The notes: a model not told the origin generated them from the sequence alone. DNA of 64,000 bases from an uncultured Pelagibacteraceae bacterium (GCA_902635865.1 CACPPD010000001.1:175495-239494), one strand, 5' to 3'; positions 46,169 to 56,912 are shown, counted from the first letter of the stretch. Program-made: numbers and translations.

Positions 46169-47659
46169 ATGAATACAAACCTTAAAATTTCAAATGTAAC
46201 TAAAATATATCCTGGGTGTGTTGCAAACGACGATGTTTCACTCGAGTTTAATAGTGGTAAAATTTATGCTCTTCTTGGAGAAAATGGTGCTGGGAAATCT
46301 ACACTTGTTAAAATTCTCTCAGGTGTAGTCATTCCTGATGAAGGTAAAATTTATTTAAATAAAAATATTCTAAAACTTAATTCACCATCAGATGCAAAAA
46401 AAAATGATATTGGAATGGTATTCCAGCATTTTAATCTTTTTGAAACTTTGTCTGTATTTGAAAACTTAATAATAGACTCAGGTGAACAAAGAGAAAATTT
46501 AAAAGAAAAAATTGATACAATCATGAAAAAATACAATTTTTCAGTTGATCTTGATGTTCCTGTTCTCAATTTATCAGCAGGTCAAAAACAAAAAGTAGAA
46601 ATAATAAGATGCCTAATTAGAAGCCCAAAAGTTTTAATTATGGATGAACCCACATCGGTATTAACAGAGCAAGAAACCAGTGAATTATTCTTATCATTAA
46701 AAAAATTTTCAGAGGAAGGAATTTTAATTATTTATATTACCCATAAACTTAAGGAAGTTATGCAACTTTGTGATGAAGTTGCTGTGATGAGAAGAGGAAA
46801 ATTGGTCTCTGTAAGCCAAATCAATAATGAAAATATAGAATCTCTTGCTAACAAAATGGTTGGTCAGGATTTAAAAACAATTAAGAAAAAAAAGGAAAAT
46901 ACTTCGTCAGAACAATTAATTAAAATAACAAATCTTAATTTTACAAGTGAGGATCCTTTTGAAACAAACTTAATTGATATCAATTTTTCTCTAAATCGAG
47001 GGGAATGTTTAGGAATCGCTGGTATATCAGGAAATGGCCAAAGTGAATTATTTCAAGTGTTAAGTGGTGAAATTATATCAAATAAGAATTCCATAGAATT
47101 TAATAAAAATTTTATTGGGGATTTAAATCCTCAAGAAAGAAGAGAATATTTAATGGCTTTTTCTCCAGAAGATAGGCTTGAACAAGCTGCTATTCCACAA
47201 ATGGCGATTTTTGAAAATGTAGCTTTAAACAATTTTAAATCCTCAAATTTTTTTAATAATGGATTAATAAATGAAAGCAAAATTAAAGAGCATTCAAAAA
47301 AAATAATTTCAGAATTTAATGTAAACACTGACAATATAGATTTAAAAAGCCAATTTTTATCTGGAGGAAATTTACAAAAATTAATTATTGGAAGAGAGCT
47401 AATAACATCTCCAGATTTATTAATTTGTTTTAATCCTACATGGGGTTTGGACGTTGGAGCTATAAATTATATTCATGAAACATTAATTAAAATAAATGAA
47501 CAAAATAAATCAATAATATTAATATCAACAGACACTGATGAGTTGTTAAAATTAAGTGACAAAATTTCAGTAATCCATAGAGGAAAATTATCAAAAATAA
47601 TGAATGCTGAGGATGTTACCTCTGAGAAACTTGGGATACTTATGGGAGGAGGAAATTGA
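46169..47659 (+). CDS. Nucleoside/purine ABC transporter, double ATPase subunit
   Basis: Two ABC domains: GENGAGKSTLVK, LSAGQKQKVEI, GISGNGQSELFQ, LSGGNLQKLIIGREL. Confidence 0.92.
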   Translation: MNTNLKISNVTKIYPGCVANDDVSLEFNSGKIYALLGENGAGKSTLVKILSGVVIPDEGKIYLNKNILKLNSPSDAKKNDIGMVFQHFNLFETLSVFENLIIDSGEQRENLKEKIDTIMKKYNFSVDLDVPVLNLSAGQKQKVEIIRCLIRSPKVLIMDEPTSVLTEQETSELFLSLKKFSEEGILIIYITHKLKEVMQLCDEVAVMRRGKLVSVSQINNENIESLANKMVGQDLKTIKKKKENTSSEQLIKITNLNFTSEDPFETNLIDINFSLNRGECLGIAGISGNGQSELFQVLSGEIISNKNSIEFNKNFIGDLNPQERREYLMAFSPEDRLEQAAIPQMAIFENVALNNFKSSNFFNNGLINESKIKEHSKKIISEFNVNTDNIDLKSQFLSGGNLQKLIIGRELITSPDLLICFNPTWGLDVGAINYIHETLIKINEQNKSIILISTDTDELLKLSDKISVIHRGKLSKIMNAEDVTSEKLGILMGGGN

Positions 47660-48720
47660 TTAAAATTGTAAAAAGGGATCAACCTTCAAAAGCTATATTT
47701 TTCTTTACACCTGTCCTAGCTATTTTTCTTACATTATTAGCGGGAGGTATAATATTTTATATTTTAGGTTTTAAACCATTTGAAGCCCTAAAATTTTTTT
47801 TCATAGTTCCAATTGCAGATAAATATGGTTTCAGTGAATTACTATTAAAAGCCACACCACTTTGTTTAATAGCTATTGGTTTATCTTTTTGTTTTAAAAG
47901 TAACAATTGGAATATTGGAGCAGAAGGTCAATTAACTTTTGGGGCTATAGTTTCAGGAGGAGTTGCATTATTATTTTATGATCAAAAAGGTTTCTATATT
48001 CTACCAATAGTAATATTAGCTGGCGCAATTGGCGGTATGATATATGCATCAATACCTGCAATATTAAAAACTTACTTCAATACTAATGAGATATTAGTAA
48101 GTCTTATGTTGGTATATGTTTCAAAATTAATTTTAGATTATCTTGTTGTCGGTCCCTGGAGTAATCCAGAAGGTTTTAATTTTCCTGAAACTAGACAGTT
48201 CAGTGACTCTGCAAGACTTCCTTTATTATTTGAAGGATTAAGAATTCACGCAGGAATATTTTTAGCTTTAGCTGCAGTGGTTATCAGTTGGTTTGTTTTT
48301 TATAAAACTTATTTAGGGTTCCAAATGAAAGTTTCAGGTTTTAGTTTAAAGACAGCAAAATATGCCGGATACAAAGGTAAAAAAATGATTATCCTGGTTT
48401 TTTTAATAAGTGGTGCTTGCGCAGGTTTAGCTGGAGTTGGAGAAATAACTGGACCTATTGGACAGCTTCATAGAGAAGTGTCTCCAGATTATGGATTTAC
48501 TGCGATTATTGTTGCATTTTTAGGTCGCTTACATCCTGTGGGAATAATTTTTGCATCTCTAGTTGTTGCAATAACTTATCTGGGTGCTGAAACGGCACAA
48601 ATCTTTATGCAAATACCAAAATATACAGGTCAGGTTTTTCAAGGGATGATTTTATTTTTTCTTCTTGCTTCTGACTATTTACTCTTTTTCAAATTTAAAT
48701 TTATAGGTTCAAAAAAATGA
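47656..48720 (+). CDS. ABC transporter permease (BMP/nucleoside type)
   Basis: FKSNNWNIGAEGQLTFGAI, FNTNEILVSLMLVYV, SPDYGFTAIIVAFLGRLHP. Confidence 0.92.
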   Translation: MIKIVKRDQPSKAIFFFTPVLAIFLTLLAGGIIFYILGFKPFEALKFFFIVPIADKYGFSELLLKATPLCLIAIGLSFCFKSNNWNIGAEGQLTFGAIVSGGVALLFYDQKGFYILPIVILAGAIGGMIYASIPAILKTYFNTNEILVSLMLVYVSKLILDYLVVGPWSNPEGFNFPETRQFSDSARLPLLFEGLRIHAGIFLALAAVVISWFVFYKTYLGFQMKVSGFSLKTAKYAGYKGKKMIILVFLISGACAGLAGVGEITGPIGQLHREVSPDYGFTAIIVAFLGRLHPVGIIFASLVVAITYLGAETAQIFMQIPKYTGQVFQGMILFFLLASDYLLFFKFKFIGSKK

Positions 48721-49649
48721 TAATAGATATAAATTTTGTTGGACTAATAATTGCATCAATAATGGCTTCCGCTGTTCCTTTGATTTTGGCGTCTTGTGGT
48801 GAATTAATTACTGAAAGATCTGGAGTTCTAAACCTTGGTGTTGAAGGAATGATGATCATTGGAGCAATTTCAGGCTTCGCACTAATGACGGTTACTGGAA
48901 GTTTAATTATAGCAGTTTTTGGGGCAATGTTAGCTGGAGTTTTAATTTCAACAATTTTTGCATTTCTTACCCAAACATTAATTACAAATCATGTCGCTAC
49001 TGGTTTGGCGCTTACCATATTTGGAATTGGAATTTCTGCAATGATTGGAAAAAACTTTGTAGGTATTCCTGGAAAAGAGTTTCCTGTTTTGTTTGAAGGT
49101 TTAAAAGACACAATACCACTTATAAGTCCAATATTATTTGGTCATTCAATAGTTTTTTATTTTGCTTTTGCACTACCCTTCATAACTAGCTACTTTTTAA
49201 AAAAAACAAAAATTGGATTAATTGTAAGAGCTGTAGGAGACTCGCCCGAGTCTGCCTCTAATCAAGGAATAAATGTAAGGATTGTGCGTTACGCTTGTAT
49301 ACTTTATGGAGGCGCAATGTGTGGTCTTGCAGGGGCGTATTTGTCAATGATTTATACTCCGCAGTGGATTGAAAATATGACAGGTGGCAGGGGCTGGATT
49401 GCACTTGCTCTAGTGGTTTTCTCAACGTGGAACCCTATTAAAATTTTAATCGGTGCGATGATTTTTGGTGGATTGACCATTATTCAATTTCATATGCAAG
49501 CAATCGGAGTAAGAATTCCTGTTCAATTTTTAACGGCCCTGCCTTACATCGTTACAATAATAGTTTTAGTTGTAATTTCTCGTGATAGTAGAAAAATAAG
49601 ACTAAGTACTCCTAGTTCCTTGGGGAAATCTTTTCATAAAGACAATTAA
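48717..49649 (+). CDS. ABC transporter permease (BMP/nucleoside type)
   Basis: ASCGELITERSGVLNLGVEGMM, TGGRGWIALALVVFSTWNP. Confidence 0.92.
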   Translation: MIIDINFVGLIIASIMASAVPLILASCGELITERSGVLNLGVEGMMIIGAISGFALMTVTGSLIIAVFGAMLAGVLISTIFAFLTQTLITNHVATGLALTIFGIGISAMIGKNFVGIPGKEFPVLFEGLKDTIPLISPILFGHSIVFYFAFALPFITSYFLKKTKIGLIVRAVGDSPESASNQGINVRIVRYACILYGGAMCGLAGAYLSMIYTPQWIENMTGGRGWIALALVVFSTWNPIKILIGAMIFGGLTIIQFHMQAIGVRIPVQFLTALPYIVTIIVLVVISRDSRKIRLSTPSSLGKSFHKDN

Positions 49650-49727
49650 TTTTAAAATAATCATTTTTTTTTAGATAATTTAATTTAAATTTAATTAATT
49701 AAAAAAATCAAAAGGGGAAATAAATTT

Positions 49728-50798
49728 ATGCATAAATTTTTAATTCGTTCTTTCGTCTCTTCTTTAGTTTTATTATTTACATTAACTGTGGCTGCAATTG
49801 CAAAAGATGTAAAAGCAGCATTTGTTTATATTGGTCCAACTGGTGACCATGGATGGACTTATCAGCATGATGTAGGTAGAAAAGCTGTTGAAGCTGCCGG
49901 ATTTAAAACAACATACGTGGAGGGGGTTCCGGAAAGTGCTGATGCTGAAAGGGTTCTTAGACAATTAGCTAATTCTGGTCATGACATTATCTTTACAACT
50001 AGCTTTGGATATATGAACCCTACTAACAAAGTTGCAAAAGAGTTTCCAAATGTAAAATTTGAACATGCTACTGGATATAAAAGAGAACATCCAAATGTTG
50101 CAACTTACGCAGCTAGATTCTATGAAGGTAGAACTATTTTGGGAACAATTGCTGGAACTATGACTAAATCTAATGTGATTGGATATGTTGCATCTTTTCC
50201 AATACCTGAAGTAATCAGAGGTATCAATTCATTTACTTTAGCAGCTCAAAAAGTTAACCCAAATATTAAAACTAAAATTGTTTGGGCTTTCACTTGGTAC
50301 GATCCAGGTAAAGAAGCAGAAGCAGCAAAAGCTTTAATTGATCAAGGTGCTGATGTTATTGCTCAACACACAGATAGTACAGCTATTGTTCAAATGGCTG
50401 AAAAAGCAGGAGTATATGCATTTGGACAAGCAAGTGATATGGATAAGTTTGCACCAAAGGCTGTATTAACTTCAGTTGAGAATAATTGGGGACCATATTA
50501 TGTTGATAGAGTTAAAGCTGTTGCAAATGGTACATGGAGTCAAAAAGATACATGGCACGGTATAGGTGATGGTATGGTAGTAATCTCAGGTTTAGATTCT
50601 CAAATGCCTAATGACCTACAGGCAAAAGTTAAAAAACTTCAAGCAGATTTAGCATCTGGGAAAGTTCATTCTTTCACTGGACCAATTTATGACCAAAAAG
50701 GGAATTTAATGGTAGCAGAAGGGAAAACTGCAGATGATGGTATGCTAGCAGGTATGATGACTTATGTTAAGGGTGTTGAAGGAGATATACCGAAATAA
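49728..50798 (+). CDS. BMP-family substrate-binding protein
   Basis: Signal peptide; VKAAFVYIGPTGDHGWTYQHDVGRKAVE; FYEGRTILGTIAGTMTKSNVIGYVASFPIPEVIRGINSF. Confidence 0.92.
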   Translation: MHKFLIRSFVSSLVLLFTLTVAAIAKDVKAAFVYIGPTGDHGWTYQHDVGRKAVEAAGFKTTYVEGVPESADAERVLRQLANSGHDIIFTTSFGYMNPTNKVAKEFPNVKFEHATGYKREHPNVATYAARFYEGRTILGTIAGTMTKSNVIGYVASFPIPEVIRGINSFTLAAQKVNPNIKTKIVWAFTWYDPGKEAEAAKALIDQGADVIAQHTDSTAIVQMAEKAGVYAFGQASDMDKFAPKAVLTSVENNWGPYYVDRVKAVANGTWSQKDTWHGIGDGMVVISGLDSQMPNDLQAKVKKLQADLASGKVHSFTGPIYDQKGNLMVAEGKTADDGMLAGMMTYVKGVEGDIPK

Positions 50799-50820
50799 GC
50801 TCTTCAACTTATAAAAATTT

Positions 50821-50848
50821 AAAAGGCCGGTTTTTTAACTGGCCTTTT
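50821..50848. terminator. Bidirectional intrinsic terminator between convergent genes
   Basis: AAAAGGCCGGTT-TTTT-AACTGGCCTTTT followed by TT; A-tract on one side and T-tract on the other. Confidence 0.85.
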
Positions 50849-51373
50849 TTATATTTGATGTTTTTTTTTAATTTCTTCAATTCTTAATTCTTCATAAATT
50901 TCGAAGGGCTGTACAATCCAAGGATTATCAGGAAGTTTTTTTGCACAAAAATCTGGCTCAAATGTTGATTTCTTTTTTTTAAATAAAGTAGCAGTTTTGA
51001 TATCCTCTATTTTATCCTTTATTGGTTCATATTTTTTTAACCAGTCTATACTTTTGTTAAAAGTTATTCCTGTATCAGATAAATCATCGCATAATAGTAT
51101 TTTGCCACCCATATTAGGTGCGATAGAACTCATTTCCCTGGAGAACACAATATCACCCTGCTCATCCTCCACTCCTTTGCCACTATAAGATTCAACTGCA
51201 AGATATGCACATTTTAATTTAAATATTCTACTTAATACGTCTATCATTGGTGCTGCGCCACGCATGATGCCAATCAGTATTGTTGGTTTATATCCACTTT
51301 CATCAATTTGGATTGCTAACTTTTCAACAGTTTGGTTGTACTCATCCCAACTGACAATCATTTTTTCTGTCAT
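50849..51373 (-). CDS. Purine phosphoribosyltransferase (xanthine/guanine type)
   Basis: ILIGIMRGAAPMIDVLS; PRPP motif ILLCDDLSDTGIT. Confidence 0.82.
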   Translation of the reverse strand: MTEKMIVSWDEYNQTVEKLAIQIDESGYKPTILIGIMRGAAPMIDVLSRIFKLKCAYLAVESYSGKGVEDEQGDIVFSREMSSIAPNMGGKILLCDDLSDTGITFNKSIDWLKKYEPIKDKIEDIKTATLFKKKKSTFEPDFCAKKLPDNPWIVQPFEIYEELRIEEIKKKHQI

Positions 51374-51390
51374 AATTTTTTAATATCTAT

Positions 51391-52299
51391 TTATTTAAAT
51401 AATAAAACTAAAACTGCAAGAACGATAAGTGCAATTATTGAAGATATTAAGATATACAACCTATGAATGTTTCTTCCTCTTAAATTAAAATAATGTCGTG
51501 CTACTCCAGTAATAACTGCTAATGCACATAATATTAACCAATTATACTGATGATAAACTAAGAAACTTGAGTGTCCAGAAAGCATTATAAACAACACTAA
51601 AAAAGTGGAATAATTATTATGAATTGATCTCTGTTTAGCTGCTAGAGATAAACTCATATCAAATTTTTCACCTCTTTTACTACTGCTGATGATGTTCATT
51701 TGATTGGGTATAATTACTGTAAAAACATTACCAAACATATTGGTTCCTATAATTAGTCCAACACTTAAAATTGCAAATTTTGGTCCAAACAATTTTGTTA
51801 AACCAAAGGAAACGGCTGCTAATAAAATAATTGCTGTAGATATAAATAGTACATTATTTTCAATCAATTTTGATTTACATAATAGATCATATATAAACCA
51901 AAAAATAATTAATGATAAAAGCGAGATAATAATGGCGTAACTAGGAGGCATCAACAGGACACGTTTATCGACCATTAATACACCAGCGTTATAATAATAA
52001 ATTACAACTAAAAGCAACATTCCTGTTACAAAAGTTAGGTAACTTTGCCATTTAAAAATTACTAATCTATTTAAATAATCCTGTGGTGGTGAGGTTTTTA
52101 ACCTTGAAAGTTTATAAAAAAAACCAGAATGCATCAGATATCCCTCTCCATCGACATCATTGCTTGTTATATTTTTATTTAAATTGTTGTCTAAGTAATT
52201 AAATAAAAAACTGTTACCTACCCATAATATTGCAAATACTACATGGCCCCATCTTAGAATAACTTCTAACCATTTAATTGTATAAGGTAAGAATTCCAT
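51391..52299 (-). CDS. puuD: Urate hydroxylase PuuD membrane domain, lacking the C-terminal cytochrome c domain
   Basis: MEFLPYTIKWLEVILRWGHVVFAILWVGNSFLFNYLDN plus multi-TM body; no CxxCH in the 302 aa; within the purine cluster. Confidence 0.78.
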   Translation of the reverse strand: MEFLPYTIKWLEVILRWGHVVFAILWVGNSFLFNYLDNNLNKNITSNDVDGEGYLMHSGFFYKLSRLKTSPPQDYLNRLVIFKWQSYLTFVTGMLLLVVIYYYNAGVLMVDKRVLLMPPSYAIIISLLSLIIFWFIYDLLCKSKLIENNVLFISTAIILLAAVSFGLTKLFGPKFAILSVGLIIGTNMFGNVFTVIIPNQMNIISSSKRGEKFDMSLSLAAKQRSIHNNYSTFLVLFIMLSGHSSFLVYHQYNWLILCALAVITGVARHYFNLRGRNIHRLYILISSIIALIVLAVLVLLFK

Positions 52300-52769
52300 C
52301 AGTATTTTATTTTATCTACTTTTTTATCCCAAATTTCAAAAGCTTTTAAAGCTTCTTCTCTAAGCATTTGTACCATTTTAATTTTTCTATCATCAATTTT
52401 TTTTGGAATTTCTGTATAAATAAAAGAGTCATCAAAATCTATATTTTTTGCATCTTCTCTAGTGTTTGCATAATATATTTTACCTAATCTTGACCAATAA
52501 ATTGCTGAAAGACACATCGGGCAAGGTTCACAAGATGTATAAATCTCGCATCCAGATAGATCAAAAGTATTTAAATTTTTACAAGCTTCTCGAATTGCTA
52601 CTATTTCTCCATGAGCAGTTGGATCATTTGTGGAAGTAACTTTGTTAGAGCCCTCTGCAATAATCTTTTGATCCTTAACTATAACGCTTCCAAAGGGACC
52701 TCCTATAGTATTCGCACTTTTAATTGAAAGTTCAATGGCTTTTGCCATAAATTTTTTTTTATCTTCCAT
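52299..52769 (-). CDS. guaD: Guanine deaminase (cytidine deaminase fold)
   Basis: DPTAHGEIVAIREACKNLNTFDLSGCEIYTSCEPCPMCLSAIYWSRLGKIYYANTREDAKNIDFDD resembles GuaD. Confidence 0.88.
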   Translation of the reverse strand: MEDKKKFMAKAIELSIKSANTIGGPFGSVIVKDQKIIAEGSNKVTSTNDPTAHGEIVAIREACKNLNTFDLSGCEIYTSCEPCPMCLSAIYWSRLGKIYYANTREDAKNIDFDDSFIYTEIPKKIDDRKIKMVQMLREEALKAFEIWDKKVDKIKY

Positions 52770-52775
52770 TTTTTT

Positions 52776-55076
52776 TTATTTTATTTTATTTTTAATTTTG
52801 TTAATACTCATTAAAATTCTTTCAGGTGTTGCTGGCGCATTAAGTTCTGGTGCAAACTGATAATTTCCAACTGAAGCAACTGCATCTTTAATTGCATAAA
52901 AAACGCTCATAGCTAACATTAGAGGAGGTTCGCCTGTTGTCTTTGCTTTATTAACAACTTTTTCTTTATTTATTCCATCTTTAAAAATTTCTACATTAAA
53001 TTTTTTTGGAATATCACTTACAGCAGGAATTTTATACGTTGATGGAGAGAAAGTTGTAATCTGACCATTTGATTTCCAATTTAGTTCTTCAATAGTTAAC
53101 CAACCTTGTCCTTGAACAAAACCCCCTTCGATCTGACCTAATTCAAGTGCAGGATTTATTGGTTTTCCTGCATCATGCAAAATATCAACTCTTTCTAGGA
53201 TATTTTCACCTGTCAGCGTATCTATAGTTACTTCTGAAACAGCTGCACCATAACAAAAATAATAAAATGGTCTTCCTCTAAATTTTTTTTTATCAAAGTT
53301 TATTTTTGGCGTTGAATAAAAACCTGAGGATGAAAGAGAAATTCTATTTAAATATGCTTCTTGAATGATATTTTTAAATTCAAATTGTCTGTTTCCAAAT
53401 ATTATATATTGATCCTTATAAATTGCTTCTTGATTGTAAATCTTATATTTTTTTTTAATAAATTTTTCTAAATTTAATTTAATTTTTGCTACTGCATTTA
53501 ATGCTGCAGCACCATTAAGGTCTGTGGTTGAAGATGCAGCGCTAGCTGAAGTATTTGGAACCTTAGCTGTATTTGTTGATGAAATATGAACTAAATTATA
53601 TGGTAATCCCAAGGAATTGGCCACTAGTTGAGCTATTTTTGTATGAGTCCCTTGACCCATTTCTATACCACCATGGTTCAAGTACACACTTCCATCTGTA
53701 TAAATATGCACTAAAGCACCAGCTTGATTTAAATGAATTGTTGTAAATGAAATCCCAAATTTTACTGGAGTAATAGCTATACCCTTCTTTTTAAATTTAT
53801 TTTTTTCATTGAATTTTTTTATCTCTGAATATCTTTTCTTATAATTAGATTTATTTTCTAAATTTTTAAATATTTCATTAATCACATTGTCTTCAATAGT
53901 CATTCCATAGTGAGTTATATTTTTTTTATCTTTTTGATAAAAATTTTTCTTTCGAACTTGAATAGGATCTATTTTTAAATACCTTGAAATATTATCAATA
54001 ACATTTTCTATAGCCATCATTCCTTGATTTCCACCAAAGCCTCTAAATGCAGTTGAAGTTGGAATATTTGTCTTGCATAAATTATTTGTTACCTCGATAT
54101 CTGATATGTAATACGCATTATCTATATGAAGAAGAGCTCTTTCATTTATTGCTGCTGATAAATCAGGCGACATTCCACAATTTGATGATAAGTTAATTTT
54201 TAATCCTTCAATAATTCCTTCTTCATTAAATCCAACTTCGTATTCAGATAAAAATTCATGCCTTTTACCAGTCAAAATTATATCATCATCTCTATCTAGT
54301 CTTAATTTCACAGGCTGACCTGTTTTTTTTGCCAACAACGCACAAATACATGCAGTCATAAAATTTGTCTCTTTCCCTCCAAATCCACCTCCAATTCTTC
54401 TTACTTCAACATTTATAGAATTACTTTTCTGATTAAACATTTTTGCAATTAATTGTTGTGTCTCAGAAGGATGTTGTGTTGAACTGTAAACTAAAAAATT
54501 ATCATCTTCTTTAGGTATAACAAACGCTGCCTGACCCTCTAAATAAAAGTGTTCTTGACTTCCAGTTGTAAAGTTTCCTTTCAAATTATATTTTGAATTT
54601 TTAATTTTCTTAGAAGGGTTTCCTTTTTTAATTTTTCTAGGCTTAAATAAAAACTGTTTTTTATTTAAAGCATCTTTTATTGTGATAACTGGTTTTAAAT
54701 CTTTATAAGTGATTTTTGCCTTTAATACTGCTTTTCTTGCAAGTTCAGTAGTTGTGGCAGCTACAGCAAACAATGGTTGACCAAAAAACTCAACTTTTTT
54801 ATCTGGAAATATTGGATCACCATCAAAAACAGGGCCTACGTCGTTCCTTCCTGCGATATCACTTTGAGTGACTACTGATATCACCCCTTCACTTTTTTTT
54901 ACATCGCTTAAGTCTATTTTTTTGATTATTGCATGAGCTTTTTTACTTAAACCAATAGCACCATAAATTGTATTTTTTGGTTCATTAATATCGTCAGTGT
55001 ATTCAGCGTATCCACTTACATGCTTATAAGCACTATCATGTGGTCTTACATCATTAATATAGTTCTCTTTGCTCAT
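52776..55076 (-). CDS. xdhB: Xanthine dehydrogenase molybdopterin-binding subunit
   Basis: HVSGYAEYTDDINEPKNTIYGAIGLS, RRIGGGFGGKETNF, GGIEMGQGTHTKIAQ, GEPPLMLAMSVFYAIKDAV. Confidence 0.93.
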   Translation of the reverse strand: MSKENYINDVRPHDSAYKHVSGYAEYTDDINEPKNTIYGAIGLSKKAHAIIKKIDLSDVKKSEGVISVVTQSDIAGRNDVGPVFDGDPIFPDKKVEFFGQPLFAVAATTTELARKAVLKAKITYKDLKPVITIKDALNKKQFLFKPRKIKKGNPSKKIKNSKYNLKGNFTTGSQEHFYLEGQAAFVIPKEDDNFLVYSSTQHPSETQQLIAKMFNQKSNSINVEVRRIGGGFGGKETNFMTACICALLAKKTGQPVKLRLDRDDDIILTGKRHEFLSEYEVGFNEEGIIEGLKINLSSNCGMSPDLSAAINERALLHIDNAYYISDIEVTNNLCKTNIPTSTAFRGFGGNQGMMAIENVIDNISRYLKIDPIQVRKKNFYQKDKKNITHYGMTIEDNVINEIFKNLENKSNYKKRYSEIKKFNEKNKFKKKGIAITPVKFGISFTTIHLNQAGALVHIYTDGSVYLNHGGIEMGQGTHTKIAQLVANSLGLPYNLVHISSTNTAKVPNTSASAASSTTDLNGAAALNAVAKIKLNLEKFIKKKYKIYNQEAIYKDQYIIFGNRQFEFKNIIQEAYLNRISLSSSGFYSTPKINFDKKKFRGRPFYYFCYGAAVSEVTIDTLTGENILERVDILHDAGKPINPALELGQIEGGFVQGQGWLTIEELNWKSNGQITTFSPSTYKIPAVSDIPKKFNVEIFKDGINKEKVVNKAKTTGEPPLMLAMSVFYAIKDAVASVGNYQFAPELNAPATPERILMSINKIKNKIK

Positions 55077-56513
55077 TTAATTAACTCTTGTTAGCTTATT
55101 AGAATGTATTTCTACGAAACATTTCATCAATAAATTTTTTGCTATCTCTAGTCTATATTCTTTACTTGCTCTCATATCCCCTATAGGACTTAGGTCTTTA
55201 TCAAGATAATTTTTGGCTTGATTAAAAGTACTTAAATTAAGAGGTTTATTCTTAAGAATTTTCTCACAGGCTTTAGCTCTTTTTGGTACAGCTGCCATAC
55301 CTCCAAAAGCAATAAAAACCTCTTTAATTTTATTTTTATCAATTTCAAAATTAAAAGATCCACAAACAGATGAAATATCATCATCAAATCTTTTTGATAT
55401 TTTAAATGCTTTAAAAATATTTTTCTTAAATAATGGTATTTTTATTGAGTGAATAAATTCATTCTTTTTTAATTTAGTTTTTCTATAATTGAGGAAAAAA
55501 TTGTTTATAGGAATAACTTTTCTTTGATTGAAGCTTTCAATTAAAATTTCTGCATTTAAAGATAACAAAATTGGTAATGTATCACCTATCGGAGATGCTG
55601 TTGCAATGTTACCACCTATAGTTCCTACATTTCGAATTTGAACAGAACCATATCTTTTAAGAACTAAATAAAAATCTGGATAATGTTTTTTAATTTCTTT
55701 TTCAAATTTTATTAAAGGTGTAGAGGCGCCAACCTCAAGGTAATTTTTATTTACTTTTATAAAGTCTAATTCTTTTATTTCTTTTAAATCAATTATAAAA
55801 GGAATTTCTTTTCTTTCTTTTGTAACTTTTAAAGATAAGTCTGTTCCACCTGCAAGAAAACTAAAATTAGAGTATTTTTTAATTATATTTTTTAAATCCT
55901 TAATATTCTTTGGTGAAAAATAAATTTTATCATCTTTTTTAATATAAATATTTTTTGGTTTAATTTTTTTTAATAATTCAATAACTTTATTATTATTTTT
56001 ACTAAATTGATCATTCCTGTTTTTCTTGTCTAAACTTTTTGCAGCATCTATTATAGGTCTATATCCAGTGCAGCGACATAAATTACCTGATATAGAATCT
56101 GTTATTAATTCATTATTAAGACTTTTGTTATTTTTAAACATTGAAAATAAAGCCATAACAAATCCTGGTGTACAGAAACCGCATTGGGAACCATGAAATT
56201 TTACCATCGCATCTTGTACAGGGTGAAGTTTGCCATCTTTGGAAACCAAATCTTCTACAATTAAAAGTTGTTTACCATTTAATGATGGAACAAATGAAAT
56301 ACAGGAATTAATTGCCTTATATATAATCTTATTATCGACTAATTCACCTAAAACAATTGTACACGCGCCACAACCACCCTCTGAACATCCTTCTTTGGTT
56401 CCAGTCTTTTTTAATTCGGTTCTAATATAATTAAGTATGGTTTGATTTGGATCAGGATTATTGATTACTATAAGTTTATCATTTAATAAAAATTTAACAG
56501 AGCTCGATATCAC
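55077..56513 (-). CDS. xdhA: Xanthine dehydrogenase FeS/FAD subunit
   Basis: TKEGCSEGGCGACTIVLG, CGFCTPGFVMALFSM, LCRCTGYRPIIDA; FAD domain FLAGGTDLSLKV. Confidence 0.93.
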   Translation of the reverse strand: MISSSVKFLLNDKLIVINNPDPNQTILNYIRTELKKTGTKEGCSEGGCGACTIVLGELVDNKIIYKAINSCISFVPSLNGKQLLIVEDLVSKDGKLHPVQDAMVKFHGSQCGFCTPGFVMALFSMFKNNKSLNNELITDSISGNLCRCTGYRPIIDAAKSLDKKNRNDQFSKNNNKVIELLKKIKPKNIYIKKDDKIYFSPKNIKDLKNIIKKYSNFSFLAGGTDLSLKVTKERKEIPFIIDLKEIKELDFIKVNKNYLEVGASTPLIKFEKEIKKHYPDFYLVLKRYGSVQIRNVGTIGGNIATASPIGDTLPILLSLNAEILIESFNQRKVIPINNFFLNYRKTKLKKNEFIHSIKIPLFKKNIFKAFKISKRFDDDISSVCGSFNFEIDKNKIKEVFIAFGGMAAVPKRAKACEKILKNKPLNLSTFNQAKNYLDKDLSPIGDMRASKEYRLEIAKNLLMKCFVEIHSNKLTRVN

Positions 56514-56864
56514 TTAACTACCTCTATAAGTAGAATAACTCCAAGGTGAAACAAGTAAAGGAACATGATAATGCTGTGAGGGATCTGAAATACCAAATCT
56601 GATAATAACATCATCCAGGAATGGAACATCGTTAGCGGCAGATGTATTTTTAAAATAATCACCAATATGAAAAACTAATTCATATTTACCCTTAATAAAA
56701 ATATCTCCCTCAGCTAATGGTGAATTAGCTCTACCATCGTCATTGAGTTTTGTTGACGTTAATTTTTTTCGTTCTGAATTATTAATATAAAACAACTCAA
56801 CTAGGATACCTTTGCCAGGTTTACCAGAATACACATCTAAAACATGAGTTGTGAGCTTTGTCAT
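56514..56864 (-). CDS. hiuH: 5-hydroxyisourate hydrolase (transthyretin-like)
   Basis: LTTHVLDVYSGKPGKGI; FLDDVIIRFGISDPSQHYHVPLLVSPWSYSTYRGS C-terminus. Confidence 0.95.
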   Translation of the reverse strand: MTKLTTHVLDVYSGKPGKGILVELFYINNSERKKLTSTKLNDDGRANSPLAEGDIFIKGKYELVFHIGDYFKNTSAANDVPFLDDVIIRFGISDPSQHYHVPLLVSPWSYSTYRGS

Positions 56865-56912
56865 AAAATTATAATATCATTTAATTTTAAACTTAAATTA
56901 TTTTAAAGTTAT

